This document shows, one piece after another, positions 30,152 to 39,062 of a DNA stretch of 64,000 nt; position 1 is the stretch's first letter; every line of letters starts with the position of its first letter. The notes beneath the pieces were generated by a model. The model was not told where the DNA came from, did not search any database, and saw only the letters and a program-made list of their open reading frames with translations. The translations under genes were made by a program, and so were the position numbers. The DNA comes from Vibrio ostreae (GTDB lineage Bacteria; Pseudomonadota; Gammaproteobacteria; Enterobacterales; Vibrionaceae): positions 992,001-1,056,000 of the forward strand of contig NZ_CP076642.1 of the NCBI RefSeq assembly GCF_019226825.1, in the 5' to 3' direction.

Positions 30152-31018
30152 TTAGATAGAGATAGGAATAAGTTCCAGTCCGAGAACCGAACTGATCCCC
30201 ATCACGACCAACAATGACACTTTGAACACCGATTTTGACCACTGGACATAATTGTCTTCGGTCACCGGGCGGAATGTCACTCGGGTCCACATGAAGCATA
30301 CGGCTGACGCAACGGCCAGATACTCGTAACCGCCTTCACCGGCCAGGAACAGAGCAAACGCCAAAACGTTAAACGCCACAACGTAAGCCATCATATGCTT
30401 GCGCGCTTTCTCGATGCCGGACACAACAGGCAACACAGGGATGCCCGCCGATTTGTAGTCCTGCATACGAAACATCGCGATTGCGTAAGAGTGTGGCATC
30501 TGCCACAGACCAAACAACGCGAACAGCAACACAGCTTCCAGGCTGATGTAGTTGGTCACCGCAAGGTAGCCGACCAGGGGCGGAACTGCTCCCGACACAC
30601 TGCCGACTAACGTACCGTACACCGAGGTACGTTTGTACCACATGGTGTAGAAGAACACGTAAAACACGTATCCCAGCAACACCACCACTGTCGACAGCGG
30701 ATTGGCCAGCAGGTACAGCTCAGCTGTGCCTGCTAACAGCAACACAATGGCAAACACAAACGCATGGTCAGCATTGATCTCGCCTTTCACCAGTAATCGG
30801 CTTTTGGTGCGATCCATTCGCGAATCGATATCACGATCGAAAATGTTGTTTACCACACAACCTGATGCAATCACCATTGCCACCCCTGCCAGGGTGTAGG
30901 CCAGCAGCGCCACATCGGCCGTCTCTGATTTAGCTGCGAGGAAGAACCCCGCAGCCACAGAGATAAGGTTACCGATGATGATGCCTGGCTTAGTGATAGA
31001 AACGTAACCTTTAATCAT
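30152..31018 (-). CDS. cyoE: Protoheme IX farnesyltransferase (heme O synthase)
   Basis: 288 residues, UbiA-type membrane prenyltransferase that farnesylates heme B to heme O for the bo3 oxidase. Diagnostic motifs: 'NNIFDRDIDSRMDRTKSRLL' (first Asp-rich motif, about 60-78) and the 'FFYTMWYKRTSVYGTLVGS' and 'LFALFGLWQMPHSYAIAMFR' loops. About eight transmembrane helices. Last gene of cyoABCDE, seven bases behind cyoD. Confidence 0.96.
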   Translation of the reverse strand: MIKGYVSITKPGIIIGNLISVAAGFFLAAKSETADVALLAYTLAGVAMVIASGCVVNNIFDRDIDSRMDRTKSRLLVKGEINADHAFVFAIVLLLAGTAELYLLANPLSTVVVLLGYVFYVFFYTMWYKRTSVYGTLVGSVSGAVPPLVGYLAVTNYISLEAVLLFALFGLWQMPHSYAIAMFRMQDYKSAGIPVLPVVSGIEKARKHMMAYVVAFNVLAFALFLAGEGGYEYLAVASAVCFMWTRVTFRPVTEDNYVQWSKSVFKVSLLVVMGISSVLGLELIPISI

Positions 31019-31025
31019 GAAACGC

Positions 31026-31340
31026 CTACATCTTCATATTGACGTTGAGGTTCCACATAATCCAGATTGAACCACCAATCAGGATCAGTACCACAATTGC
31101 AGTAAACATCAGCGACACGAAGTTCCAGCGCCCTTCGTCAGTGCGGGTTTCCATGTGCAGGAAGTATGCAAAATGGACAAACACCTGAACAAGTGCACAA
31201 CCGAACATTACCGCGTAAGTCGCCGCTGCAGGCAGAGTTTGTGCTGCAACGAAATAGAACGGAATGGCGGTCAGGATCAGTGACAGGATAAAACCTTTTA
31301 CGTAATCCTTTTTACCAGTATCTACATGTTGGTTGCTCAT
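31026..31340 (-). CDS. cyoD: Cytochrome bo3 ubiquinol oxidase subunit IV
   Basis: 104 residues with three transmembrane helices, the small CyoD subunit that stabilises copper B binding in subunit I. The start [17 protein letters not shown] (ATG 31340) uses the TAATG junction, its A shared with the cyoC stop. Conserved 'QVFVHFAYFLHM' is seen. Confidence 0.94.
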   Translation of the reverse strand: MSNQHVDTGKKDYVKGFILSLILTAIPFYFVAAQTLPAAATYAVMFGCALVQVFVHFAYFLHMETRTDEGRWNFVSLMFTAIVVLILIGGSIWIMWNLNVNMKM

Positions 31341-31942
31341 TACATTACTCCCACTAGGTAGACGATGGTGAATACACAGATCCAAACGATGTCCAGGAAG
31401 TGCCAGAACAAGCTCAGGCAGTTCAGACGCGTTTGCATCATGTCGTTCAGACCTTTAGTCGACAGCTGCCAGTAGCACACTGCCAGCCAGATCAGACCAA
31501 AGCTTACGTGCAGACCGTGCGTACCCACCAGCGTGAAGAACGCTGACAGGAATGCACTGGTGTCAGGACCCGCGCCATGGGCGATCAGGTGATGGAATTC
31601 GTAGATTTCCATCGCGATAAAGCCAGCGCCCAGCAGGAAGGTCACAGCCAGCCAACGTTTCAGACCAGCCAGGTCCTGACGTTTCATCGCAATCATGCCG
31701 AAACCGAACGTGATACTACTAAACAGCAGCAGCATGGTTTCAACAAATACGAACGGCAGTTCAAACAGGTCTTTACCGGTTGGGCCACCCGCAGTTGCGT
31801 TCGCCAGTACTGCGTACGTTGCAAACAGAGTTGCGAACAGTACACAGTCACTCATCAGGTAAACCCAGAAGCCGAACAGCTTGTTGCTACCGGTATCGTG
31901 GTGATGATCATGCGCGTGCGCATCATGAGCATTAGCGTGCAT
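31340..31942 (-). CDS. cyoC: Cytochrome bo3 ubiquinol oxidase subunit III
   Basis: 200 residues, five transmembrane helices, heme-copper oxidase subunit III. The His-rich N-terminus ([20 protein letters not shown]) precedes the first helix, and '[19 protein letters not shown]' and '[13 protein letters not shown]' are the subunit III signatures. Overlaps cyoB by 11 bases and shares TAATG with cyoD. The His cluster could bind metal but is common in CyoC. Confidence 0.95.
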   Translation of the reverse strand: MHANAHDAHAHDHHHDTGSNKLFGFWVYLMSDCVLFATLFATYAVLANATAGGPTGKDLFELPFVFVETMLLLFSSITFGFGMIAMKRQDLAGLKRWLAVTFLLGAGFIAMEIYEFHHLIAHGAGPDTSAFLSAFFTLVGTHGLHVSFGLIWLAVCYWQLSTKGLNDMMQTRLNCLSLFWHFLDIVWICVFTIVYLVGVM

Positions 31943-33959
31943 AGGTCACCTCCATATCGTCGTCTTTCTGACCTGCGGTGTTGTTAGCTTCAGCCACACG
32001 CTTACGGTGCGCTTCTTCAATTGCTTTGATTTCATCAACCTGAACATAGTAGTCCACGTCTTCGTTGAAGCTGTGCTTGATACAAGTCACAACCACACCG
32101 ATGAAGCCAATCGCGGCCAGCCACCAGATGTACCAGATCATCGCGAAACCGAAGACCAGAGACCAAGCCGATACGTACATACCCGTCGGGGTGTTCTTCG
32201 GCATGTGGATTGGCTCGTATTCCACCTCTTTGTTCAGATCGTGCTCACCACGCTCTTTCTGGTACCAGAAGGCATCCAGTTCATCGCCTTTCGGCAATTT
32301 AGCGAAGTTGTAGAACGGCGGTGGTGAAGAGGTTGACCATTCCAGAGTACGGCCACCCCATGGGTCACCGGTCACGTCCAGGTTCTCTTTACGGTCACGG
32401 ACACTTACGTAAATCTGGATGAACTGACACAGTACGCCCAGTGCAACGATAGCAGTACCAAAGGCAGCAACCGCCAGCAGAGGGAAGAACTCTGGGTCAA
32501 TGTTCTGGCTGATACGACGAGTCATACCCATGAAGCCCAGCGCGTATAGCGGCAGGAATGCCAGGATGAAACCAGTGATCCAGCAGTAGAACGCACGTTT
32601 GCCCCATGCTTCGTTCAGCATGAAACCTGTTGCTTTCGGGAACCAGTAAGTAATCGCTGCGAAACAGCCGAATACCACACCACCAATGATAACGTTGTGG
32701 AAGTGCGCAATCAGGAACACTGAGTTGTGCAGTACAAAGTCAGCACCAGGAACCGCCATCAGTACGCCGGTCATACCGCCGATAGAGAACGAAATCAGGA
32801 AGCCGATGGTCCACATCATAGGGGTAGTGAACTTGATACGACCACGGTACATAGTGAACAGCCAGTTGAAGATCTTAACCCCGGTCGGGATAGAGATGAT
32901 CATGGTTGCAATACCGAAGAACGCGTTCACGTTTGCACCGCCACCCATGGTGAAGAAGTGGTGCAGCCATACAACGAAGGCCAGAATGGTGATAACGATT
33001 GTCGCCCAAACCAGAGAGGTGTAACCGAACAGCTTCTTACGCGAGAAGGTTGCTGTTACTTCTGAGAACACACCAAACACCGGCAGAACCAGGATGTATA
33101 CTTCAGGGTGACCCCATGCCCAAATCAGGTTGACATACATCATCATGTTGCCGCCCATGTCATTGGTAAAGAAGTGCATGCCCAAGTAACGGTCCAGAGT
33201 CAGTAGCGCGATGGTTACAGTCAGGATTGGGAACGAAATGATGATCAGGATGTTGGCACAGAATGATGCCCAGGTGAATACCGGCATCTTCATCAGTGGC
33301 ATAGACGGCGTACGCATACGCAGAATTGTCACGAAGAAGTTCACACCAGTCAGCGTGGTACCTACACCGGATATCTGCAGCGCCCATATCCAGTAGTCAA
33401 CCCCGACCCCCGGACTGGCATCAATGCCAGACAGTGGCGGATACGCAAGCCAACCAGTACGGCCGAACTCACCCACAGCCAGCGACATGTTGGTCAGGAT
33501 AACACCGACCACAAACAGCCAGAAGCTCAGGTTGTTCAGGTATGGGAATGCAACGTCACGAGCACCGATTTGCAGCGGAATGACGATGTTCATCAGACCG
33601 ATAACCAGCGGCATCGCCACGAAGAAAATCATGATCACGCCGTGCGCGGTAAAGATTTGATCGTAGTGGTGCTGAGGCAGGTAACCTGCTTCACCCGCTG
33701 ACGACAGCAATTGCTGGCTACGCATCATCACCGCATCGGCAAAACCACGAATCAACATGATCATTGCAACGGCGATATACATAAAGCCTAGTTTTTTGTG
33801 GTCTACTGACGTAAACCATTCATTCCATAGGTACTGCCATTTACCCATACGAGTAATGGTAGCCACTAGCGCGAGACCAACAAGCGCAATTACAGCCATA
33901 GTAATTACGATGATAGGCTCGTGGTATGGAATGGAATCTAATGTAAGTCTTCCAAACAT
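31932..33959 (-). CDS. cyoB: Cytochrome bo3 ubiquinol oxidase subunit I
   Basis: 675 residues, catalytic subunit of the proton-pumping quinol oxidase, carrying heme b, heme o3 and CuB. Ligand motifs are intact: '[11 protein letters not shown]' (low-spin heme His), '[17 protein letters not shown]' (CuB His cross-linked to Tyr), '[10 protein letters not shown]' (two CuB His) and '[12 protein letters not shown]' (heme o3 and heme b His). The Tyr in HPEVY and its K-channel context mark an A-type enzyme. Six bases behind cyoA. Confidence 0.97.
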   Translation of the reverse strand: MFGRLTLDSIPYHEPIIVITMAVIALVGLALVATITRMGKWQYLWNEWFTSVDHKKLGFMYIAVAMIMLIRGFADAVMMRSQQLLSSAGEAGYLPQHHYDQIFTAHGVIMIFFVAMPLVIGLMNIVIPLQIGARDVAFPYLNNLSFWLFVVGVILTNMSLAVGEFGRTGWLAYPPLSGIDASPGVGVDYWIWALQISGVGTTLTGVNFFVTILRMRTPSMPLMKMPVFTWASFCANILIIISFPILTVTIALLTLDRYLGMHFFTNDMGGNMMMYVNLIWAWGHPEVYILVLPVFGVFSEVTATFSRKKLFGYTSLVWATIVITILAFVVWLHHFFTMGGGANVNAFFGIATMIISIPTGVKIFNWLFTMYRGRIKFTTPMMWTIGFLISFSIGGMTGVLMAVPGADFVLHNSVFLIAHFHNVIIGGVVFGCFAAITYWFPKATGFMLNEAWGKRAFYCWITGFILAFLPLYALGFMGMTRRISQNIDPEFFPLLAVAAFGTAIVALGVLCQFIQIYVSVRDRKENLDVTGDPWGGRTLEWSTSSPPPFYNFAKLPKGDELDAFWYQKERGEHDLNKEVEYEPIHMPKNTPTGMYVSAWSLVFGFAMIWYIWWLAAIGFIGVVVTCIKHSFNEDVDYYVQVDEIKAIEEAHRKRVAEANNTAGQKDDDMEVTYAR

Positions 33960-33965
33960 TGTTTG

Positions 33966-34880
33966 TTACCCTTTGTGTTCTGCCATGTTCATATGACCGT
34001 GAACTTCCTTTTTCTCATCATCATTGAGAGAACCCATAAACTGCATCACAACAGATGAGAACAGGTCTTGAGGAACTTCAGAGAAGTAAGTCACAGGAAC
34101 GTCTTCGCTCGGCTTCGCCAGCGTTTGGTAATCACTGAAATCGTTCAGCTTCTTAGGCTGAGCTTTCACGTTTTGTACCCACTCATCAAAGCTTGCTTGA
34201 TCAGGCAGGGCACTGGCCGTGAATTTCATGTGAGAGAAACCTTCGCCGCTGTAGCTGGAAGAAATACCTTTGTACTCACCTTCATGATTAGCAATCAGAT
34301 GCAAACGGGTCACCATGCCTGGCATAGCGTAAATTTGACTACCTAATCGAGGGATAAAGAATGAGTTCATGATGTTGTCAGAGGTGATTTTGAACTCCAC
34401 CGGCACATCTTTAGGGAACGCGACATAGTTGACTGTGGCAATATTCTGCTCAGGGTAGATAAACAGCCATTTCCAATCCAGTGACACAACTTCGATTGTC
34501 ATATGATCGACGTCGCTTTTCAGAGGAACAGATGGCTCGAGCTCATGGGTAGAACGCCAGGTAATCACGCCCAAAATCGCGATGATGATGATTGGAATCG
34601 TCCAAACCACCACTTCGATCTTGGTCGAGTGTGACCAATCTGGTGTGTACTCTACGTCAGTGTTGCTCGCACGGTATTTATAGGCAAAGTAGATTGTCAT
34701 CAAAATCACAGGGATCACGACAATCAACATCAGAACAAGAGCTGTGATGATCAACTCCTTTTCACGTACCCCTACCATGCCCTTTGGATCAAGCAAAGCA
34801 GATTGACATCCCGAGAGGAGCAAAATTGCAATGAACAATCCGGCTCTCGACAAGATGTTTTTATATCTTGAGGCTTCCAT
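33966..34880 (-). CDS. cyoA: Cytochrome bo3 ubiquinol oxidase subunit II (lipoprotein)
   Basis: 304 residues from ATG 34880 ([14 protein letters not shown]). The longer reading from 34928 adds 16 residues ahead of the signal sequence and looks wrong. A lipobox LLSGC puts the lipidated Cys at residue 25, then two transmembrane helices and a periplasmic cupredoxin domain ('[20 protein letters not shown]', '[16 protein letters not shown]'). As in other quinol oxidases the CuA ligands are absent. First gene of cyoABCDE. Confidence 0.93.
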   Translation of the reverse strand: MEASRYKNILSRAGLFIAILLLSGCQSALLDPKGMVGVREKELIITALVLMLIVVIPVILMTIYFAYKYRASNTDVEYTPDWSHSTKIEVVVWTIPIIIIAILGVITWRSTHELEPSVPLKSDVDHMTIEVVSLDWKWLFIYPEQNIATVNYVAFPKDVPVEFKITSDNIMNSFFIPRLGSQIYAMPGMVTRLHLIANHEGEYKGISSSYSGEGFSHMKFTASALPDQASFDEWVQNVKAQPKKLNDFSDYQTLAKPSEDVPVTYFSEVPQDLFSSVVMQFMGSLNDDEKKEVHGHMNMAEHKG

Positions 34881-35272
34881 TGACTTTCTCGACTGTATTT
34901 GCGGGATTCCAGAGACAAAAGTTGGCACTTTTAAGAACCCGCGGTTGATGTTTATGAGTTTTTATGTGTAATTGAGCTTGCACAAATGTTTACTTCATGT
35001 AACATTTATGTATACGCCACTCAGAATTCCGACATTCGTCATTTTCTCTGCCATTCGCGCATATACCCAAATGCCACAGCCGCATACAAATTGTTACATC
35101 CGACGCATTATGCGGTCATTGTTTGTCGATCACAGTAGACGAAATTGCAATCTAATCTTGCAAAAATGGAATCATAAGCAAATATAAACCTTTATCAAAC
35201 CATGGTTAAGGACGTCAACTTCCTGTTATTTAAATAAACTTTCTTTGACCTCAGTCAATAACTGTCATCATT
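34881..35272. other. Divergent promoter region of cyoA and the DCC-family gene
   Basis: About 390 bp, AT-rich, expected to hold the cyo promoter. I see one inverted repeat, AAATGTT (34984-34990) and AACATTT (35001-35007), with a ten-base spacer, which could be an operator for an unidentified regulator. No clear ArcA, FNR or Fur site was identified by eye. Confidence 0.4.
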
Positions 35273-35695
35273 TTGTCAAAGAAAAGGAAAATAAATATTC
35301 TTAAAACATGTCACAAATTACGATTTTTTTTTGACGGCCAATGTCCGCTTTGTGTACGCGAAATGCGTGCCTTAAAACGCTACGACGATCACAATCTGAT
35401 TGCGCTCATCGATATCAACAGCGACCAGATGGCGGACTATCCCGACATCGATCCGGCCGAGGCACAGCGAATCATTCTTGCTTACAATAACCGTAACCAA
35501 TTGATTCGCGGTTTGGATGTATTACACCAGGCTTGGAGACTGGTCGGAAAAGGCTGGATTTATGCACCGACACGTTGGCCGCTTATTAAGACGTTAGCCG
35601 ACCAGTGTTATCTTCTGTTTGCTAAGCATCGTTACACCATATCACGCTGGCTGACAGGTCAAAGCCGCTGCGACAACAACCAATGTGGTCGATAG
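35273..35695 (+). CDS. DCC-family (DUF393) thiol-disulfide oxidoreductase-like protein, N-terminus probably frameshifted
   Basis: Small thioredoxin-like protein with the DxxCxxC motif: 'FFFDGQCPLCVREMRALKRY'. The open frame starts at TTG 35273 and gives 140 residues. However, ATG 35308 reads 'MSQITIFF' in another frame up to a T9 run (35324-35332). With one T removed it becomes MSQITIFFDGQCPLC, the standard family N-terminus, and a protein of about 128 residues. The real gene therefore probably starts at 35308 and this sequence carries one extra base. DCC proteins are of unknown function. It faces the cyo operon divergently and ends before a parS2-containing terminator. Confidence 0.78.
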   Translation: MSKKRKINILKTCHKLRFFFDGQCPLCVREMRALKRYDDHNLIALIDINSDQMADYPDIDPAEAQRIILAYNNRNQLIRGLDVLHQAWRLVGKGWIYAPTRWPLIKTLADQCYLLFAKHRYTISRWLTGQSRCDNNQCGR

Positions 35696-35751
35696 ACGCC
35701 ATATTTTAATATTTGTGCCTGTCTTATTGGCCAACAACAGCGCTTAAAAAA

Positions 35752-35779
35752 GCGACGGTTTTACACTGTAAACCGTCGC
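35752..35779. terminator. Bidirectional terminator containing a parS2 site
   Basis: GCGACGGTTT / AAACCGTCGC with an eight-base loop, preceded by AAAAAA. It lies between convergent genes. The loop and inner stem contain the palindrome TTTACACTGTAAA. Confidence 0.75.
35760..35772. promoter_or_regulatory. parS2: parS2 centromere site (ParB2 binding)
   Basis: TTTACACTGTAAA matches the Vibrio chromosome II centromere consensus NTTTACANTGTAAAN exactly. It lies about 6.5 kb from parA2 and is embedded in a terminator stem. Confidence 0.8.
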
Positions 35780-35861
35780 TTCTGGAACATTAAAACTTTG
35801 AACAAGATCTCTTTGTTATCAAATAGTTAACAACCATTCTCGTGTAACATCAATCTGTTAA

Positions 35862-36743
35862 TTACGCTGTTTTTTGGCTATCGTTTTTAACGGCCTTAAT
35901 CAATACCGATGTGTCCATTCTGCCATCGCCTTGCGCTGACAATGCCCGGTACGCCTGGGCGGTTTTTTCGGTCATCGGCAAACGGATTCCCTGCCGCTCA
36001 GCTTCATCGAGACAGAAACCGAGATCTTTAATCATCCAGTCAATCGCAAAACCGAAATCAAACTGATTCTCGGCCATGGTTTGCGCCCGATTTTCCATCT
36101 GCCACGAGCCGGCAGCACCATTTTTCAGGCAAGCGACCAGAGTAGCAATATCCAACCCGGCATTTTCAGCCAGAATCAGCCCCTCCGACAACCCGTTCAG
36201 CACTCCGGCAATACAGATCTGATTGACCATTTTGGCACGTTGCCCCTGCCCTACCGCGCCCATCAGCACCGACGAGCGACCATAAGCATCAAACACCGGC
36301 TGCAATTGATCAAACAGCGCTTTTTCACCGCCACACATAATGGTCAGTACCCCATTCTCAGCCCCGGCCTGGCCACCGGAAACCGGCGCGTCCATAAAAC
36401 GCACACCAACGTGTTGCGCCGCTGCGGCGAGCTCTTCAGCCAACAATGCAGAGGTAGTCGTATGGTCGACCAAAATTGCACCTGGCTGCATAAATGCTAA
36501 AGCACCGCTGGCGCTGGTGGTCATGCAGCGCACGTCATCGTCATTCCCAACGCAGGTCAATACTACCTCGGCATGGCGCACACACTCTTCAACCGTCGCT
36601 GCATAGTGGCCACCAAACTGCTCAGCCCACGCTTTGGCTTTCGCTTCGGTGCGGTTGTAAACCGTCACGGTAAAACCAGCTTTGACAAGATGACCGGCCA
36701 TCGGATAGCCCATCACACCTAAACCAATAAAACTGACATTCAT
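35862..36743 (-). CDS. NAD(P)-dependent beta-hydroxyacid dehydrogenase (3-hydroxyisobutyrate/tartronate-semialdehyde type)
   Basis: 293 residues. The N-terminal Rossmann motif is 'VSFIGLGVMGYPMAGHLVKA' (GxGxMGxPMA). The substrate loop 'DAPVSGGQAGAENGVLTIMC' and the catalytic Lys segment 'GQRAKMVNQICIAG' define the beta-hydroxyacid dehydrogenase family. NRTEAKAKAW after the second strand suggests NADP preference (Arg after the strand). Members include GarR, GlxR, MmsB and succinic-semialdehyde reductases, and the exact substrate cannot be set from sequence. Monocistronic, no metabolic neighbours. Confidence 0.85.
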   Translation of the reverse strand: MNVSFIGLGVMGYPMAGHLVKAGFTVTVYNRTEAKAKAWAEQFGGHYAATVEECVRHAEVVLTCVGNDDDVRCMTTSASGALAFMQPGAILVDHTTTSALLAEELAAAAQHVGVRFMDAPVSGGQAGAENGVLTIMCGGEKALFDQLQPVFDAYGRSSVLMGAVGQGQRAKMVNQICIAGVLNGLSEGLILAENAGLDIATLVACLKNGAAGSWQMENRAQTMAENQFDFGFAIDWMIKDLGFCLDEAERQGIRLPMTEKTAQAYRALSAQGDGRMDTSVLIKAVKNDSQKTA

Positions 36744-36807
36744 AATTGACTCCTTATTGAGGCTGCCCTTTTCACCGCGCTGCCATCACAAATTGCAGAC
36801 ACAAAAA

Positions 36808-36826
36808 AGCCGGGCTCAGCCCGGCT
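36808..36826 (-). terminator. Intrinsic terminator after the YebC-like gene
   Basis: AGCCGGGCT / AGCCCGGCT around a single C, followed on the minus strand by TTTTTTG. It lies 10 bases past the stop at 36836. Confidence 0.85.
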
Positions 36827-36835
36827 CTTCAATGA

Positions 36836-37552
36836 TTAGATTTCAGCGTTGTGGTAAACCTGCTGAACATCGTCACAATCATCCAGCATATCCAGGAACT
36901 TCTGGAATTTCTCAGCATCTTCACCGGCAATCGCAGTGCGGTTCTGAGGAACGAACGTGACTTCTTCAACGTCGATAGTTAGATCCGGGAATGCGGTACC
37001 CAGAGCAGTTTTCACTTTGAAGAATTCCGTGTTTGGAGCAAAGACAGTGATCACACCATCTTCCAGCTCGATATCAGTCACGTCAGCATCTTCCATCATC
37101 AACGCTTCCAGTACGGCTTCTTCATCGTCGCCCTGGAACTGGAATACAGCCTGGTGATCAAACATGTGTGAAACCACACCTGGCGTACCAATCTTAGCGC
37201 CGGTCTTAACGAAACACTGGCGAACATCCTGGAAAGTACGGTTACCGTTGTCAGTCAGACAGTCAACGATCACGCTGATACCGCCAGGGCCAAAACCTTC
37301 GTAACGTGCTGGTTGGTAATCTTCACCACCGCCGCCACTGGCTTTATCAATCGCCTTTTCGATAACGTGTGCTGGTACCTGGTCTTTTTTCGCCTTAGTG
37401 ATCAGGTGACGCAGAGACAGATTCATCTCAGGGTCTGAACCACCGTTCTTAGCACACACGTAAATTTCTTTACCGTATTTGGAATAAACTTTAATTTTTG
37501 CGCCTTGAGTTTTCGCCATTGAGGCTTTGCGCACTTCAAAACTTCTTCCCAT
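36836..37552 (-). CDS. YebC/PmpR family regulator, YeeN-type paralogue
   Basis: 238 residues of the YebC/TACO1 family, which includes DNA-binding regulators and factors that relieve ribosome stalling at proline stretches. The pattern is '[36 protein letters not shown]' in parts, 'RYEGFGPGG', and the C-terminal acidic '[17 protein letters not shown]'. The N-terminus [19 protein letters not shown] resembles E. coli YeeN more than YebC, matching the second-chromosome paralogue in Vibrio (VCA0006 type). The main yebC is expected elsewhere, next to ruvC. Confidence 0.9.
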   Translation of the reverse strand: MGRSFEVRKASMAKTQGAKIKVYSKYGKEIYVCAKNGGSDPEMNLSLRHLITKAKKDQVPAHVIEKAIDKASGGGGEDYQPARYEGFGPGGISVIVDCLTDNGNRTFQDVRQCFVKTGAKIGTPGVVSHMFDHQAVFQFQGDDEEAVLEALMMEDADVTDIELEDGVITVFAPNTEFFKVKTALGTAFPDLTIDVEEVTFVPQNRTAIAGEDAEKFQKFLDMLDDCDDVQQVYHNAEI

Positions 37553-37628
37553 CGGGATGTTCTCTCTAGTTCAAAATTTAATGCGACGGATTTTAGCAGA
37601 AAATCAAATTTCTGCAGAGGGCCAAGCG

Positions 37629-37838
37629 TTACATTACGCCCATCACTCGTTTGTACTTATCAACCGACTGTTGAAACCACGCTTTCTCCGCCTCGGAGCT
37701 GAGCTTGGCTAGTTGCTTAGTGATCTCTTCCGGTCCGCCTTTTGCCTGCTTCATCTTCCAAACTAAAAAAGAAGCCTGTTTATCGAGTTCAATTTTGTTT
37801 TTCTCTGCAGCATCCAGCAGCGCAAGGTTGAAAGACAT
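37629..37838 (-). CDS. Small conserved Vibrio protein (DUF3283-like)
   Basis: 69 residues from ATG 37838 (MSFNLALLDAAEKNKIELDK). The longer reading from 37883 adds a segment that is not protein-like. Fully helical and charged, with a conserved-looking 'KQASFLVWKMKQAKGG' core and 'WFQQSVDKYKRVM' end. The family name is from memory and uncertain. No function can be proposed. It lies between the YebC-like gene and another small gene near rctB, an order I associate with Vibrio chromosome II. Confidence 0.7.
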   Translation of the reverse strand: MSFNLALLDAAEKNKIELDKQASFLVWKMKQAKGGPEEITKQLAKLSSEAEKAWFQQSVDKYKRVMGVM

Positions 37839-37954
37839 TAGTAAGCCCACAGTAGATAGATAAGGTGGGGCGAAATATAGCATAGGAATGGTAAAAATTA
37901 AGAGTCAAAATGTCGCTTTAAGCGGCTTTCATCAATAAAAGCGCTAAAAATACA

Positions 37955-37976
37955 AAGGGTGGCTTACGCCACCCTT
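37955..37976 (-). terminator. Intrinsic terminator after the 65-aa small gene
   Basis: AAGGGTGGC / GCCACCCTT with a TTAC loop. On the minus strand it is followed by TGTATTTTTAG, giving a usable U-tract. Confidence 0.75.
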
Positions 37977-37999
37977 GTCAATATGCCGATCAGGTTGTG

Positions 38000-38197
38000 T
38001 TAATGCAACAGACCTAATTCCTTGGCTTCCTCGATGGATAATCCGCTTTCCCGGATCTCGCGCAGTGTTTCGATACGACGGCGCGCTTCCGCTGATTTCA
38101 GATTCTTCACCGGACGTTGAGTCTCGACTTCTTCAGCGAGATCCCAACTACTTGCAATATGTGTCATTTCATCATGGTCAATTGAATTGATGGACAT
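38000..38197 (-). CDS. Small charged hypothetical protein near rctB
   Basis: 65 residues from ATG 38197 (MSINSIDHDEMTHIASSW). A GGAGG five bases upstream decides this start over the longer reading from 38218. The C-terminal half, 'SAEARRRIETLREIRESGLS', is a basic amphipathic helix resembling small PA3496-type proteins, but I cannot assign a family with certainty. Not membrane-associated. Its own terminator and a strong Shine-Dalgarno suggest a real, well-translated gene. Confidence 0.75.
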   Translation of the reverse strand: MSINSIDHDEMTHIASSWDLAEEVETQRPVKNLKSAEARRRIETLREIRESGLSIEEAKELGLLH

Positions 38198-38579
38198 TCT
38201 AACCTCCGAACAAACCATGCCAGGGACAGCTAATCTGTAGCAAACGGGTAAATCGTTGTTAAGCAGATTTAGACCAGAATGTGATTCAAACGATAGTTCA
38301 GAAATCTAAATTTGTCCGCCTGCATTTATCTTTTGCCGACCCGCAAAACTCGAAGTACATTTAAAAATCGTCGCCTGAAAATAAAGCCGATCCAGTTCTC
38401 ATTTCTCATCCCGTTGATTGCTCACCAGCGCAGCAAAACACCGTGTCAGCCGTTATACAACAAGACTCTTAAACTTTTTCCAGTGCCACTATCATCCGTG
38501 TCCTGAGCATATTTGGTCCTGCATAACCAACTGCTGTTTTACTGCTCTTACACACCACAGTTCCTGAACGTACGAAAGC

Positions 38580-38823
38580 ATGATCAAGGAGTGGCAGAAA
38601 CAGCAGATCAATCGCCCTCCCCTGCGATAAGATTCAGCGTTAACGACCCGAAACTCGCTAGACGGAACAATGATCAAGGCGATAATGATCAAGAGCAATG
38701 CCCGGTCTGTTCACCCCGATCCCTTCATTCAGCCGGGACAGTTGCCTGTTGCGGGATCGATTTTTGGTGCTCAAAGATTGCGCGATATAGCGCAACGATC
38801 AGCAATTCACGGACACATGATCA
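38580..38823 (+). repeat. Cluster of four RctB-type iterons beyond the rctB terminator
   Basis: ATGATCA occurs at 38580, 38670, 38685 and 38817, always in the same orientation and followed by AGG or AGA. The first is preceded by GAAAGC, as in the origin iterons. They lie in the gene-free interval 38198-39062, downstream of rctB and outside the origin proper. Apart from these repeats and the terminator at 38888-38910 I see nothing else in this stretch. Confidence 0.6.
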
Positions 38824-38887
38824 AGGAAATCGCTCCAGGAAGGTAAAACGGATTAAAGTGATGTGATTGAATTTAAGACAAAAAAAA

Positions 38888-38910
38888 GCGAGTTCTTAGG
38901 GAGAACTCGC
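38888..38910 (-). terminator. Intrinsic terminator of rctB
   Basis: GCGAGTTCT / AGAACTCGC with a TAGGG loop, followed on the minus strand by seven T. It lies about 150 bases past the rctB stop. Confidence 0.85.
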
Positions 38911-39062
38911 AAAATAATTCAGAATGAATCTAACAATATGAGCCAATCTATTAATTCATCAGATAGGGCAAAAGGTTGTCTATTCGCTAATAACGATACG
39001 CAAACCTGTCACCGCTTTTGTCAGGCCTTTGTCAGGGTTGTGTTCAGTGTTGGTTGAGGTTT

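Noticed and set aside
35760..35772. TTTACACTGTAAA considered as a site for a metabolic repressor or as a terminator fragment only
   Set aside because: Repeated exact occurrences around parAB2 and agreement with the chromosome II centromere consensus make parS2 the better reading.
38513..38866. 117-aa plus-strand ORF downstream of rctB
   Set aside because: No Shine-Dalgarno and unlikely composition; the open frame is a by-product of the iteron-bearing spacer.
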